From the NCBI GenBank assembly GCA_973895155.1, contig OZ316897.1, positions 18,910,001 through 18,974,000 on the forward strand: a stretch of 64,000 nucleotides of DNA, given 5' to 3'. Below are positions 9,970 to 22,250 of this stretch, in pieces; positions within the stretch are counted from its first letter, which is position 1, and each line of letters begins with the position of its first letter. The notes beneath the pieces were generated by a model, which ran no database searches, was not told the DNA's origin, and saw only the letters and a list, made by a program, of their open reading frames with translations. The position numbers and the translations under genes are program-made. Origin of the DNA: Marsupella aquatica. Its lineage: Eukaryota; Marchantiophyta.

Positions 9970-12520
9970 ATACCTATATGACCATTGAATTTCCGATATA
10001 CGGATGAGGAGGTTCTGCAGCTCAGAATTTTGGAGTTTGCGAGAAAGCTACCTCCAGGTCGTGGTATAAAGCATTGAAACCGAGCATGACAGGAATATAT
10101 ATCCAGTTCAGACGGAAACTTGTATTTATGTGTTCAATGAGTCGCTTTTAAATTTCCTGAACGTAACTTCATTTGTATTGTGTCTGCCCTTTGTGCCACC
10201 AAGTTTTGGCGCCAGCTGAGAAATGAGACCCTATGTAATAATAAAGAGAATATTCATGTCCAGCAAGTTTGGAGGTTTAAGACCGAATGGGACAGCTCAG
10301 AAGGTTTGCCACATTTGTGGGAAGTACAAAAGGGAATCTAAAATGTCGGAAGGTGTGCTGCACGATGACCAGCAACCTTCAGAATGTAAGCTTGGGGTCA
10401 AGACCACTGCTTATGGTGACGGTAGGGAACCTTGACTGGATCCCTATTGTGGTTCTGATTACGATGGTTTGAGAATCAGAGATGAGTTACTGGCATTTCC
10501 GCTTTTCTGGTGGTGGGCAGGACATAACTTGGCACATATTTGGCATCGTGGAGTTCTGCTTTGCACAGACATTGCCACAAACCAGCTTGAGTACTGCAAT
10601 GGAAATCCAGCTGAAATGGACACCACCTAGTTGATGGATATAGAATGTGGGTCAATGTGAAAAAGAACTGTGCCATTCTAAATCGTGTATTGTATGATGG
10701 GATGGAAGGGCTAGCAGCTCTCAACAGAGCAAACGCAGCGAAATTTGGTGGTGATTTAAGATGAGGTTCTTATCCGGGAGTCATTTCTTTCGGTCAACTG
10801 CAGTGTCTTCGCATCCGAAGCAGAGGACTCCAAGTCCCCAAAGTAATGTTTGCTCCTTTCTTCGTCTTTTCTGCTGGCAAGAAGAAGTTGGGTAGGCCAA
10901 AATCAGAAAGGAATAGCTCAACCAACTCAATTATCTGACCAGACTGAGGAGAGCTGCGATTTGCACCTAGCCTCACTCTGTTGGTGGGGACAAAAGTAAA
11001 GGTGACAAGTGAGTTTTGAAGGTTGAAAGCAAGTAATGTTTGTATCCAACATGAGAAACGGAGGCTTGACGTTGTTGTTGGCTTGTTACTATAGGTTCTT
11101 AAGCTGGAACAATTGTTGTCTATGTGGGGGGCATCCATGATACCATTAAATCCGAACCCACATTGACCTGTCCTGCACTTCTGCTGCTGGTTTCCGGGTT
11201 TAAAAGCCAGGAAATCATCCTTTCAGTCTCTGACCCAAGGCGGGAAATCATGCTCTCTTTCTGTGGCCTGCGTCTAAATAAAATTACTGGCTCTCGGTTG
11301 CTCACAAGCTCACCTGGTCTCGTGGAGTGGTTCATGCACAATTCTCGGTGAAATTGGGCCCTCTAAAGATTCGGGTGCGGGTGGATTGTAGGAGACCGTC
11401 GAATTCACGAAAGCTTTGAGAGTGGTTTCTTTGTCTTCCAGAACGAGAGGAGAGAGCAGAGAACCCACAGACGTGTGCATCGAAGTGTTCTATCTTCCTA
11501 TCCAGTAATGGTGATGATGATGAATTCGAGTCGAGAATGCGAATTTCTGTTTCCATTGAGACGAAGTTTCTCAATAACTCTTACAAATGCTTACAATCTG
11601 AGGTCTTTGCCAATGTCCATTCCGTCCAGTAGGTCCAACCCACTGCCGTAGGAAAGGGAATGTAGATGGTATGCTGTAGCTACTTGGGAATGTCACCCCT
11701 GACGAATTGACAATGAATGAAACGCATGACCAGGAAATAATATTCTCTGCGGTTCTTTCGATGGATTGGCTGGAAATCGTGGCTAGCTTAGCACGACCTC
11801 TAGAACTCACGAGAACAATGTGCGTGGACTCATGCAGAATGTGTTACATTAGCAAAACACAACTCTCTCGAACCATTTGACGTACCGTATCGGAGTTTCA
11901 AATCGCAACTTTTGCACTTTGCTCCTGTCATCTGGCAGAAGAAATATAGATTTTGATTTGGTTTGAATTTAGTTCATCGAATAAGCTTAACAAATTCCAC
12001 ATCTCCAGTATCTTGGCCGTTTCTGTCGTAGAGTTCAGGGCTATAGACCTCAATCCCTCATTTGTATAGAAAGTTTGTTATACCCCAAGCAGTCGAAGAA
12101 TGTGTGGTATATCTCTTTTGATACACCACGAGGATTTGAATATACTAGCCCGACTTCCCTTTCTTCGAACATAAGTAGAGGTGAAGCCTATGCTGCGTCC
12201 ATTCATTTTAACATCCCCACCTCAACTCTGGCCGCACCCGCAAATTCAGAATCAGCTTCAGTATAGACAGTAGGCCGTGAATCCTGTAGCTTCACATGAA
12301 GCTGTAGTAGTATAATATAGATAGTAGTTAGATTCAGGTCTGTGCGTCTCGTAGTTTGACGAAGAAGTTTCGTTAAAATCAATATCATGATTGGATTGAG
12401 AGATTCAGCGCCATCATGGTTCAGGGTTTATGGTCAGCATGGGCTCCACACGGACAGGCTCCATAGCTTTGTCCATGCAACATCTCTTTTCCAGGAATGC
12501 CGAAGAACAAATACGGCCAA
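9970..12520. other. Gene-poor intergenic stretch
   Basis: Short frames on both strands show no protein-like composition, no shared splice phases and no resemblance to known families. I see no RNA gene or clear repeat here. Confidence 0.45.
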
Positions 12521-12523
12521 TTT

Positions 12524-12770
12524 GGGAAACAGCATACCAACGACAGAAAACAACAGAAAACAAAATAATGGAGAGAAAACAATGAACAAAAAGGACCAAA
12601 TTGGGAAAATATCACCCAAAGACAGAAAACAACATAAAACACAACAAAGGAGAGAACACAATGAACAAATAGGGCCCAATTGGGAAACAGGATCCAAAAG
12701 ACAGAAAACCCAACAAAGGGGGAGAAAAGAGGGAGAAAAACCAGGAGACCAATGATCCAACGAGCCTGAG
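12524..12770. repeat. 79-bp tandem repeat, two full units and one partial
   Basis: Units start with GGGAAA at 12,524, 12,603 and 12,682. Each carries GACAGAAAAC followed by GGAGAGAA and CAATGAACAAA. The A/G-rich strand stays open in one frame across the units, giving a Lys/Gln-rich frame, but this follows from composition and is not evidence of a gene. Confidence 0.8.
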
Positions 12771-13400
12771 TCCCCCAAAACTAAAACCCCAATTGACAAA
12801 CAAACTGACAAAGCCTGCCAAAGCTCCAAGGTCTTTAGTCCAAAGTCATAGCCTACTATTGTTTGAAGATACAGACAGAAGCATAGGAGGGGCTCTCAAT
12901 GACGTCTTGTAAGGGACGACCTCAGTTGGACAATAAGAACATGGGATCGAACGTGTGGGGCTGAACAACCTTTAGCCAAAAGCAAGAGCCTCCAACTACC
13001 CACCAATGACTTCCAGTGGGACACACGGCAACAAACCTCAGTTGACTTCTCGAGGTACCCATCCCCATTCAATAACATGACACTCTGATTTGCGTCATTG
13101 AGGCATTCGGGGCCTTCACGAGCTGTTACAAGTACTTGATACCCTTCGTGAAGTTTTTCTTTGTACTTTTCTGGGCATTCTGGGAGCATATTGCCCGGGG
13201 CCAAATGTGTATCACCTCTTTGGAAAAAGATCCTTCTCTACTTTTACTAAAGTTTAAAAAAATAATATTCTCGAGTCTAGAAGTGTAGTAGTTAAGGAGC
13301 ACCAGCCTGAATGCCCATCCTTTCGATAACAATACATATGATGACAAAAATAAGCATGCATCATCATCTTTAGATACAATATATCCCATCCACACCAGGT
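12771..13400. other. Intergenic, with a dispersed repeat block near 13,100
   Basis: No gene is supported. The block 13,096-13,130 (core CCTTCACGAGCT) recurs at 45,025-45,060. A GATCGAACGTG sequence at 12,942-12,953 resembles a reversed B-box, but I could not find a matching A-box with confidence. Confidence 0.35.
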
Positions 13401-13407
13401 TTTTGCA

Positions 13408-13434
13408 GTCGGACAAGATGTCTACTTGTCCGAC
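13408..13434. repeat. Perfect inverted repeat beside the C-rich block
   Basis: GTCGGACAAG (13,408) is followed after 7 bp by its exact reverse complement CTTGTCCGAC. The same TTGTCCGACAAG sequence reappears at 14,056-14,067 on the far side of the C-rich block, so the block appears to be bordered by related sequence. Confidence 0.7.
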
Positions 13435-13489
13435 ACGGCAAATGAAAACTTGTCCACCCAAAAATGGCCTATTTGTCCAATATTCCCTT

Positions 13490-14010
13490 ATATTCCCCGG
13501 CCGGGACCAAAAATTCTCAACTCATCCCCGGCCCAGTCCCAAACTCTCCCGACCCCTCCCGGCCGGGTCCCAGACTTTCCTGAACCCTCCCGGCCCGGTC
13601 CCAAACTCCCCTGGTTAAGTGAGCCTATTCCCGGCTGCGTAGTCCCGGCCCACCCGGCTTCCCCCCCCCCCCCCGGTCCCGGAATCTCCCGGTTAACTGG
13701 TTAAGTGAGCCTTTTCCCAGCCCAGCTGTGGCTGCCTATTCCCGGCCTGGCTCCCCCACCCCCCCCCCTCCCTCCCCACCCAGCTCTCCCCAACCAAATC
13801 CCGGCAAGCCCGACCCCCCCCCCCCTGACCGGCCCTCCCCGCCTGCCCAAAGTCTCCCGGCCCCGGTCCCGGAATCTCCCGGTTAAGTGAGCCTGGCTCC
13901 CCCCACCCCCCCCGACTCTCCCTCCCCACCCAGCTCTCCCCAACCAACTCCCGGCAAGCCCGACCCCCCCCCTCCCCCCTCCCCCGGCCTGGCCCTGTCA
14001 CCCAGCCAGG
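13490..14010. repeat. C-rich minisatellite with quadruplex/i-motif potential
   Basis: The plus strand is dominated by CCCGGC, TCTCCCGG and runs of up to 14 C. A unit of about 185 bp repeats: GGTTAAGTGAGCC at about 13,611, 13,697 and 13,883, and CAGCTCTCCCCAACCAA at about 13,780 and 13,931. The long Gly/Arg-rich frames on the minus strand are products of this composition. Confidence 0.8.
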
Positions 14011-14099
14011 ATCGACCGGGGCGATATATGTCATTTGTCACCCCAAATGGCCCTATTTGTCCGACAAGTACAAACATTTGGTAGGGCCCTAGAGTTCCG

Positions 14100-15480
14100 G
14101 TCTAGAGGCTTCACTTAGAAGCCTAGACCCCAATTGTAGCTTCTGTTGCCAGATTAGTAGTAAGATTTTCTACTAGTGGGAATTTTTTCCTTGTACTTTA
14201 CTGAGCATCAACTTTCCATATTGTCATTTTTGTAAAGTATTGCCCAGATAGCACAGCCAATGGGAGACTAGTGTGTCTATTCTATGATAAAGCACAAGTT
14301 CTCATAAATAGTAGTCCAAGTAATCCATATTACTCATTTCACATAAGAAATAACATGCTATATCTTCAGGAATTTGAGAGTATCAGTGTTATTTCATTAG
14401 CTCACCATAGAAGGTGATACATGGCTAAAAACTAATTGGGCATAAACTAGAAAAGAGCAGCATGAAAAACAGCTCATACTTCCAAAAAAATCACCAAGAA
14501 ATGTTTCTATGGTATGCTGTCCTATGGTGGGAAGTGAGTGGGAGAGGTTGAATGGAGGGAATTCATGGTTTATTCACTCAGCTACACAAATGAACAAGGT
14601 GGCTTAGGGGTAGAACCTCTTTTCTATAGTTGGTGTAACACAACCAATGAATGGCAATATTATGCATGAACCAACCACGCTCTAAAGTACCCAATCCCAA
14701 TGTATATTGTTGAGCAAAGGCTACATTTCCAACGGATTGCCCATAAACATCCAACACACAAGTAGTCAACCTATAGAGATACGTGATTCATCTCAGATAA
14801 TGAAGATTATATTCATGGGAACACACAAAAGCTTTATTGCACTCTAGGCTTGTCGGCCATACCAGGTCTCTATAACACAAGCTCATGCTATTTTTGAATT
14901 GGCTCCATAACAATGAGCCTGAGTTACTCCTTCCAAGTAACAATATAGCGTGCAACATGACTATCCTAAGGAAGTATGCGACTAATGTTAGCCTAACTGT
15001 GGGTGCACTTGTAACTCTACTAGACCTAAGTGTAAATGCACATGTATCATGTCAACCATCCCTTATCCTTACAAATTTAATTTTATTGTTTTGCCTCAAA
15101 TTGGGGTGGCCCACAAAGGGGTGGATAAAAGGTTCAGCTATGCTAATGAAAGGGAGGGTTTGGGGCAGAACCACTTTGATGGTTGACGTAACACAACGAA
15201 ATGCGATATTATACAGGAACCACCTATACATCAATCCTAATGGTTCCTGTAACCAACCTAAAAAAGTGAATTGAAATTCATTCCAAAAGCTACAGTAGCA
15301 TACAATTGGGGTGGCCCACAAAAGGGGGGTCAGCAGCACCTGGCCAGAGGTAGTGGAGCGTGGAGCCCAGAAGTCCAGGGAAGCCTGCACCAGAAAAGTG
15401 GCAGGACCAACGAAGGAAGCTAAACCTGCAATTTCAGTATTACAGCAATGAAAGGAAATTATGGTAAAGATACTACTGGA
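14100..15480. other. Intergenic with a diverged pair of repeats
   Basis: The block 14,600-14,690 (GTAGAACC..., GTAACACAACCAATG, ATATTATGCA..GAACCA) resembles 15,160-15,235 (GCAGAACC..., GTAACACAACGAAATG, ATATTATACAGGAACC). AATTGGGGTGGCCCACAAA occurs at 15,098 and 15,305. These look like old copies of one dispersed element. No gene is supported. Confidence 0.45.
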
Positions 15481-15484
15481 GAAG

Positions 15485-17680
15485 TTCGTTGTATACATAT
15501 TGAAACGAAGACAAAATAGTTACTATAACAATAAAAAATTGTGCTTTTTCCAGTTCATTTTTGCTCTCCCCTCATCCCTGTTTTCTGTCTTTCTGTGCAC
15601 CCTCATTTTCAGTTTTGTTCTTATTCAGAGTTAAAAGGGGCTACAGTAGAAGCTTCAATCTAGACCATAGCCTTGAAAAGTAGCGTTTGCATCTCATTCT
15701 ATTAGTAAAATATAAAACGCTGGGAATCACGAAAAGCAATGGACTCCATGCTTTCGAGCCCTTTTTGGAATTTGATCGCAGCTGGGTGGCCTGACACCTG
15801 TGTGAAATCCAATTGCTCGACGGATTTGTTCATGCTCGAGAAAGCAATGCTTAGTTGCGAAGGGTAGCGCCGGCATAGCTTAGCTAGCTCCAGTCCAGTT
15901 TATGATGTGTGAGCGTCAAATGAATGATCCATTGCTGGTCTAGGAAATCTTGAGCTCATTCTTAAAGTCGTGGAAATTCATTGCAGTTTGTGTTACGGAT
16001 TCCCCAATAGTCATATCAGAGTACCTGAGACATCTTCTAAGCACACATCGTCTTGCTGGTTTGGGAGAATTCGATTGCTGAATTGGGAGGGAGTGAAAAT
16101 CTTGCACACAGAGAAAGCTGGCGGGATCAGACGAGAATCGAATTGTTCTTAGTTAGACGGACGAGCTTGTTGAGAGGGGAGTTGTTTCAATCCAGGAGAT
16201 CGATTGCTTCTGTCAAAATGGGGCTGAGCAAAGTGCTGATCATTGGAGGGACGGGCCTCCTCGGACAGAATATTGCAAATGCGAGTGTTAAACTCGGGCA
16301 TCCCACTTTCGCTTTGGTGCGATCTGTCACACCGAGCGATCCTGCCAAGGCCGAGGTGTTGAAGTCTTTAGAGGATCAGGGAGTAAAGCTACTGGTGGGC
16401 GATCTGTCTGACCATGCCAGCCTTGTGGCTGCCCTGAAGCAAGTCGAGGTTGTCATTTCAGCTGTGAGTGGAGCTGCACTTGTGGACCAGGTAAACATTG
16501 TGGAAGCTGCGAAGGAGGCAGGAACGATCAAGCGATTTCTCCCATCAGAGTTTGGTTTTGACATGGAAAAAGTTGTGATGGACATTGCGATCACGAAACC
16601 TGCGTTCGAATCGAAGGTGAAGATTCAACTTGCTGCCAAGGAGGCGGGCATCCCTTATACCCTTGTGGTTGGGTTCGGGTTTGCAAGCTACTATCTTGCA
16701 CCGATTCTACAGGAAACGATTGGACTGCCACCCCCTCGAGACGGAAAATTGGTGATATTTGGCGAGGGCAATGTAAACGTCGTTTTGGTTGACGAGAAAG
16801 ATATCGGCACCTTCATTATCAAATGCATCGACGATCCAAGAGCAGTGAACAAGACTATGCACATCAGGCCGAAGGAGAACGTAATTTCACAAAACAAGTT
16901 AACTGCTTTGTGGGAGAAAAAAATTGGGCATGTTTTCGAGAAGGAAGTTATGGATACGGCTGAAATCCTCAAATCGATTTCAGAGCTGCCTTTCCCGGCC
17001 AACTTTTATCGAGCTCTGCATTATCACTTAATTGTGGCTGGGGGCATGAGTGGAGAGCTTGATCCATCTAAGGAGTTGGAGGCTACCGCTCTGTACCCTG
17101 ATGTTAAGTACACTACCATTGATGAGTACCTTGACCGTTTTGTATGAGTGCAGCCTTCTATTAGTGAGCTATCTGAGAGCGCATTGATGGCTTAGTCAGA
17201 AATCATCCTAGAATCCTATATCCGAGTATCATAGAATTCTATGCCAGTACAACGCTGCTGAAGATGATCTGTATAGCAAGACCACTTTGACCTCCTACCC
17301 AAAGAATTAGTTGTATGAAGAGGTGATGTCCATGGCGATTTTTTCAGCTGGAACTGTCGGATATCTCTGTCGTTAGCTTTCAAACTTTCCCGATATGTCG
17401 ATGAGATTTGAAAATTTCTCTGGAGAATTCACTGATTGGGACACTGATCTTTCACTACACCTACGCCAAACCTTGGCGATTCACAACTTTTGTCGGTTGG
17501 CTGCTCCTTCATTACAAAGCGTTAATGACAGATCTTATACATTTTGTCCAGACTCTTGCAGTAATTAACCAAGTCTGGCTCGTCTATTTGTCGGAAATGG
17601 CAAAAGGTTTTCAAGGATAAATGGTCAGGGTGTGATTAAATTTTCAAAGTTGGAATGCAATGATTTAGTGGGCCTCGAGT
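15485..17680. repeat. Tandem duplication, first copy of the PCBER block
   Basis: Sequence from about 15,485 (ATACATATTGAAACGAAG) through the reductase gene to GCGCCAACTGTTC near 17,695 aligns with 24,975-27,462. Both gene and flanks are included, so this is a DNA-level segmental duplication, not a retrocopy. Flanks are more diverged than the synonymous sites of the coding part. Confidence 0.9.
16218..17147 (+). CDS. Phenylcoumaran benzylic ether reductase/isoflavone reductase-like NADPH enzyme
   Basis: The ATG at 16,218 gives 309 residues, the usual length for the PCBER/pinoresinol-lariciresinol/isoflavone reductase family. Residues 10-16 are GGTGLLG, the NADPH-binding Gly-rich loop of an atypical short-chain dehydrogenase fold. 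FLPSEFGFD (107-115) and the Lys at 133, in the position of the catalytic lysine, are present. IPYTLV (145-150) and the C-terminal TTIDEYL are family hallmarks. Such cytosolic enzymes reduce benzylic ether or related bonds in phenylpropanoid dimers; the substrate of this one cannot be read from sequence. There are no introns, whereas angiosperm relatives usually have several. The open frame extends 55 codons upstream without an ATG, so 16,218 is chosen. A frameshifted sister lies at 25,979. Confidence 0.9.
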   Translation: MGLSKVLIIGGTGLLGQNIANASVKLGHPTFALVRSVTPSDPAKAEVLKSLEDQGVKLLVGDLSDHASLVAALKQVEVVISAVSGAALVDQVNIVEAAKEAGTIKRFLPSEFGFDMEKVVMDIAITKPAFESKVKIQLAAKEAGIPYTLVVGFGFASYYLAPILQETIGLPPPRDGKLVIFGEGNVNVVLVDEKDIGTFIIKCIDDPRAVNKTMHIRPKENVISQNKLTALWEKKIGHVFEKEVMDTAEILKSISELPFPANFYRALHYHLIVAGGMSGELDPSKELEATALYPDVKYTTIDEYLDRFV

Positions 17681-19606
17681 TTTATGCGCCAACTGTTCGA
17701 GAGGTTGGGTTGGAACTTCAAATTGTCAAGTTTTTGCAACCACAGCTACAATATAAATAGAGGCTGCCGGCTCTTTCAGAGTTATCAGCAGACAAGCTTT
17801 TCAGCAGGCTTCCTAGCTTTCATGCCAAGTGAAGGTAGTATCGCAAGTAGCTCTTCAGTCGGCTGTTCTATTTCAGGCCACATGAACAGCCGATGTTTCC
17901 GTATCTGTTTTATTGTCTACAGCGAGAATTAAATGAATCAACATACAAATGAGTGCTTGCCTTACAGCTGAACAGATTGGAATCAGGGGTTTAGGGAGAC
18001 TTTTACACTTCAATCTGACGAGATTGATTTTTACAATTGTTGTGATGCGTTCGTTGTGATGTGATTTTTACAACTGCTGTTTCGTTCTTTGAAAATTTCG
18101 CATTGCTCGAAACAGTGAACTGCTAGATTGCTGTCGCCTTGAGATTGCGCTGATGTGGGAGGCCTCTTGTGGCAGGAGTCAAAGACCTTGCCCACATTTT
18201 TTCAACGTTTTCTTCGTAGTCACACAAATTGTGGGCTCAGCAGGGATCCTCACAACACTCATGGCGTTTCCAGGGTGGATCATCAGTAGGGTGGTAAGGT
18301 GAGGATGCAAAGGCAGGTGCTGCCCAGTCCACGCCTTCGCCGGCTAGTTCTGGCTTGAATATGGCCGACTTTGGCGTGAGGTAGCCAGGGGAAGATGGCA
18401 GGGTCCGGCAAAATCCACCAAATCTGGCGCTCATTTCCGATCCCAAGGTCCCGGCTTGCAAATTTGCAGAAGTGGGCCGCTCCTCTGCACTGTTCGGCCG
18501 CTTCACAGATGGGGGTCTGCGTCCCATGTGCAATGTGTATCCAAAATTGTGAAATGGTCCAGTTTGTAAGAAATTTATTGAATGTTGTGAAATGCATAAA
18601 ATCAAACTGTGCGAAAGACTAGTACTGTCATGTATCTACTGCAAATCATTTGGCATTTAACAATGGATAACTGATTGAAGCTCACAGATTTGAACAAGAA
18701 TTTCCAAGAAATCAAATACTCTCATGCTGCAAATGCAATTCAACATTTGGCCCACGATTTCTCGAGGACTCCTACGTGAGATTTTGACAGTTGACTTTTG
18801 TACTCTGCTTTAATCTTGAAACACATTTCAGTTACTGTGTGACCGCAACTTCTTTGAAGGATTCTGAATATTGACAGTGGAATTCAGGCGACTGTTTTAA
18901 AGAACTGTGTCTTAATGTCTTGTTTGACAGCGGAGAATTATTTGGTCCCTCATGGAAGAAACCTGATGTCATTAAATTGAGGCTGAAGATCAATCTACAG
19001 TGGCTTGAGGACATTAATCCGATAAATTCGGGAATTTCAGCTCATTATTGAAGTATCGATTCTTCAAAACAGTTGCATATAATCTGAGTCTGGATGATTT
19101 CGACGTCCCAATGACTCCCCATTCCAATCCGGCAGTTCATCAACATGAATGGGTCTCTCTCTCTCTCTCTATATATATATATAGGGACAGATTTAAGTAC
19201 CTTGAAATACCACCTTCCTCGTTTCTGAAGTTTGTCTTATCAAACGAATAAAATGGAGAAATCCAGTTGGGGGCCAGATTCCGGCTGACCGAAGGATCGT
19301 ACGAGTAGAGGGGGGAGGCTGTGCCCGAGTTGTGTGGCGGTACAGGTGTCATGGGAGCTCTGCCTCCTACACTCGATCCATTCAGACATATTCACAGGAC
19401 AACACAATCCGTGAATATGAGAGAATCCAGATATTTCTCTACCATTGTGTATTCAGCAACAATTTGAAGACAGGCAGTAATTATTTGGACAGTACAGAAT
19501 GCACCATGGATTAAACTAGATTTTCAAGTCCATTTGCTTTTTGGCTTCGAATGAAATTATTTATGAGTGCTCCAAACGCATTTCTCTCTTGTCAGGATAT
19601 GAATGC
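17681..19606. other. Intergenic stretch with a microsatellite
   Basis: A (TC)n(AT)n tract lies at 19,154-19,182. No gene is supported; the frames at 18,237-18,622 on both strands overlap one another and look like chance. This is the start of a 5.4-kb segment that is absent from the second duplicated unit. Confidence 0.5.
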
Positions 19607-21375
19607 TCAGGGTATGAAATTACCGGAGCCTCCAGAGCCAGTGGAGACGTACTCTCGCTCGAAGAAGTCGTTGGGTCCGACTGGAGCCCACCCAGGCAAG
19701 GATCCATATCCATGCATACCGAACGAAGAGGGAGAGCTCATCGTGGAAGGCAAATGATCCAAGGGCGTCATGTCCTCGTTGTAAAGGACTCTGGGTTCCG
19801 TGAAAGGGTCTAGATTGGGAGGGCTAGAACCTGGTCTGATGGGATCATCAATAGCATGGTCACTGGGTGTGATCTTCAAATCACATGGCAGGTCCTTGTT
19901 GTCCATGTCATAATACCAGTAGCGGGTGTAGCCTTTCTCCGTTTTCTTCTTCTTGTATGGACATGGAGGATAAAATGAAACCCCATCTGGGAGCTTGAGT
20001 ACGTTGGAGTAAATTTGGACCATATCAGCATCATTCCTAAGAGTTTTGGGTTGCACAGTGGACTTCCTGAAATCGAACCGACTACGTTTGGCAAGCCTGT
20101 GGGTGGCATCTATTAGCTTAGTTATGGGCTTGGGGGTCATGTGGAGTGGTGTGCCATCTCTGATGTCACTGCCTTTGATGTAAGCGCTGACCCTTCGCGT
20201 AGGAATGTCTGGAGCTCTGACTCTATTGACGAAAGCTCTGTATCGCTCCTCCGAATTAAGGTACGGTGAGTGTCTTCCATGTGTTAGGGGAGATTTATTC
20301 CAATCTGGCTTCCTCCTTGCCTTTGGCCGAGGAGGAGGTGGATGCAATGGCCTGTAAGTCCAGAATGAGGTACTTTTGGTTTTCGGTGTACACTGTCCTA
20401 GCTAGTAAGGATTATGCCATCTATTCAGTTTAGACTTTTCCAGAGATGGAGCACATTCAACGGAAAATGGATCATTCATGTACAACAAGCTGAAGAAAAA
20501 CCATTTTCAACTTTCGGAACGATGATCGTTTACTAATCCCAGTAATGAATGGAAATTTACCTACGTCCCAAAAATAGTGGAACGACAGGGCAGGCTGCTG
20601 ATTTTTTGAGTCAAGGAAGAGGGCTGTTCCACTTCAGACAGAGCCCTTAGAAAGGCCTGAGCCCAATTAAGTAGTTTCCAGAGGATAGGAGTTCAAAGGT
20701 GACCATAACCTAAATATGTGAGCCGTCCTACATATCCTCGTCCTACAGATCTTGCCCTAACCTTTTGACAGAAAATTGATACTTGCTACTGGGAGACGAG
20801 AGTATGCTCGGCACATATGGATGACCACGATTCCACGAGACTAGCAATCGATCGAATTTTTCCGCTCCATATGAGAATTTACCAAATCTTATACGCCCTT
20901 CTAGCTATTGTACCTTGCAACCCAATGAATCTAATTGACCTTCAATGTGACTCTCAATAAAACCTCACGGAGACACTTGAAAACCCATAGAGTGAAGCTT
21001 TTTCGTTAAGAAATTAACACTATACCTGCGGAGAAAAGCTGGGTGCATGTCTACGTCGTGTGGATTAAGCCTCCTTTTCCAGGGACTGTTTTGATGGATT
21101 ATTCGAGCTACCATTGCTTTGACATTGCGTGTGTGATGGACATCTACATCCATGGGTACACCCAAGCGGGGTTTGTAGCCTCGGTTCAGGGCCCTGTCTC
21201 TGATAAGCTTCAAAGTGCTTCGTCTGGCGGGTGGGATGATGTGCGCCCCTTGTTCCCAAGTTGAGAATCCCCTGAATGGTCCGTTGTTGATTTTCTTTAC
21301 AGTAGAGTAACAGATTTCCACCCCTTTCATGCGATCGTCCCATGGTTGGGGCCGACCTTCCCTGTAGTGCCCCAT
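19607..21375 (-). CDS. Two-exon gene for an unknown basic, Pro/Tyr/Arg-rich protein
   Basis: On the minus strand an exon from ATG 21,375 to 20,969 and an exon from 20,351 to the TGA at 19,607 join at a consensus donor (TCTCC|GTGAGG) and acceptor (CTTACAG|GCC). The phases match and give 383 residues with a 617-bp intron. The protein is rich in Arg, Pro, Tyr and Asp. It has short motifs such as GPFRGFSTWEQG near the N-terminus, a PPPPRPKARRKPDW segment at the exon junction, and YTRYWYYDMDN in the second half. It has no membrane segment, no coiled coil and no domain I recognise. The 5' end is uncertain: the frame is open 7 codons upstream to a GTG, so further exons are possible. The clean splice phase and protein-like composition support a real gene. 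Confidence 0.65.
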
Positions 21376-21399
21376 TCTGATATCTAGCTCGTGCACTCC

Positions 21400-21750
21400 C
21401 CAATAAACAAAGTTCTTATACTCCAGTTAGCTACTGGAGTAAGCGAGTAAATTGAAGATGCTGAACATTGCTTCTCAAGTCTTGTGGGGTTTTCGCCATT
21501 GATTGATACCCTCCATGGTTTTGCAAAGAACCCAAGAGCAATGTTAAATCATTGGAGTGGCTCTCACCTTTGTACCTTCATTGCACTCTCTGACTGTATT
21601 CTCAAACGAGAAACTTGGATTCGCAACTCTCATGATTGAGCATATCTTTCATTTCCAAGGCTGGCCGCAAATTTTAGTACTGTGCTGTGTGGTGATAGAT
21701 TAAGAATCAAAGGAAAGTAGAATCAATGTCAATAAGAAAGGAAGCGGCAC
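21400..21750. other. Upstream region of the minus-strand gene
   Basis: No coding sequence is seen. It probably holds the promoter and leader of the gene at 19,607-21,375; no clear TATA box was picked out. Confidence 0.3.
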
Positions 21751-22250
21751 ATGCTCTATTGGTTCAATGATTCCATGCTCTATTGGTTCAATGATTCGCC
21801 GTTAAATGAACCAGGACCGGGAACACAGACCTTCCCATTCAACTTCAACTAACTGGATTTTCTCTCCACTGGAGCAGCTCCAATGCTTGAAATGCAGAAT
21901 GATGAGGATCTAGTTCAGCAACTTACTCAAAATGGGCATTGATTGATTGATGGATTGATTGAGTGATTGAGTGATGGAACTTGGACACGAAAAAGCTCCA
22001 GTCCTTGAAATGCAAAATGGTGAGCACCCCTTCACATTTGGCACTCATGATCTAGTTCAGCAACTTACTACACAAAATGGCATTGATTGATTGATGGACA
22101 GGGCAGGGCAGGGCAGGGCAGGATAGGAAAAAGCTCAAGTGCTTGAAATGTAGAAGGATGAGCACTCTTCCACACTTGGCACTCCTGATCTAGTTCAGCA
22201 ACTTACTACACAATATGGTCATCGATTGATGGACGGGACATTGATGGATT
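21751..22250. repeat. Cluster of tandem repeats
   Basis: A perfect 24-bp duplication (ATGCTCTATTGGTTCAATGA...) lies at 21,751-21,798. Three diverged units of about 120-140 bp follow. Each has a CTTGAAATG block and GATCTAGTTCAGCAACTTAC, at about 21,908, 22,049 and 22,189, and ends in (ATTG)n-type tracts. A (GGGCA)n tract sits at 22,097-22,122. Confidence 0.8.

Noticed and set aside
13426-14084. Long Gly/Arg-rich and Pro-rich frames on both strands
   Set aside because: They arise from the C-rich minisatellite; no start context, splice sites or domain.
18237-18622. Frames on both strands that could be exons
   Set aside because: They overlap each other, have no splice partners, and differ in composition from the neighbouring gene.
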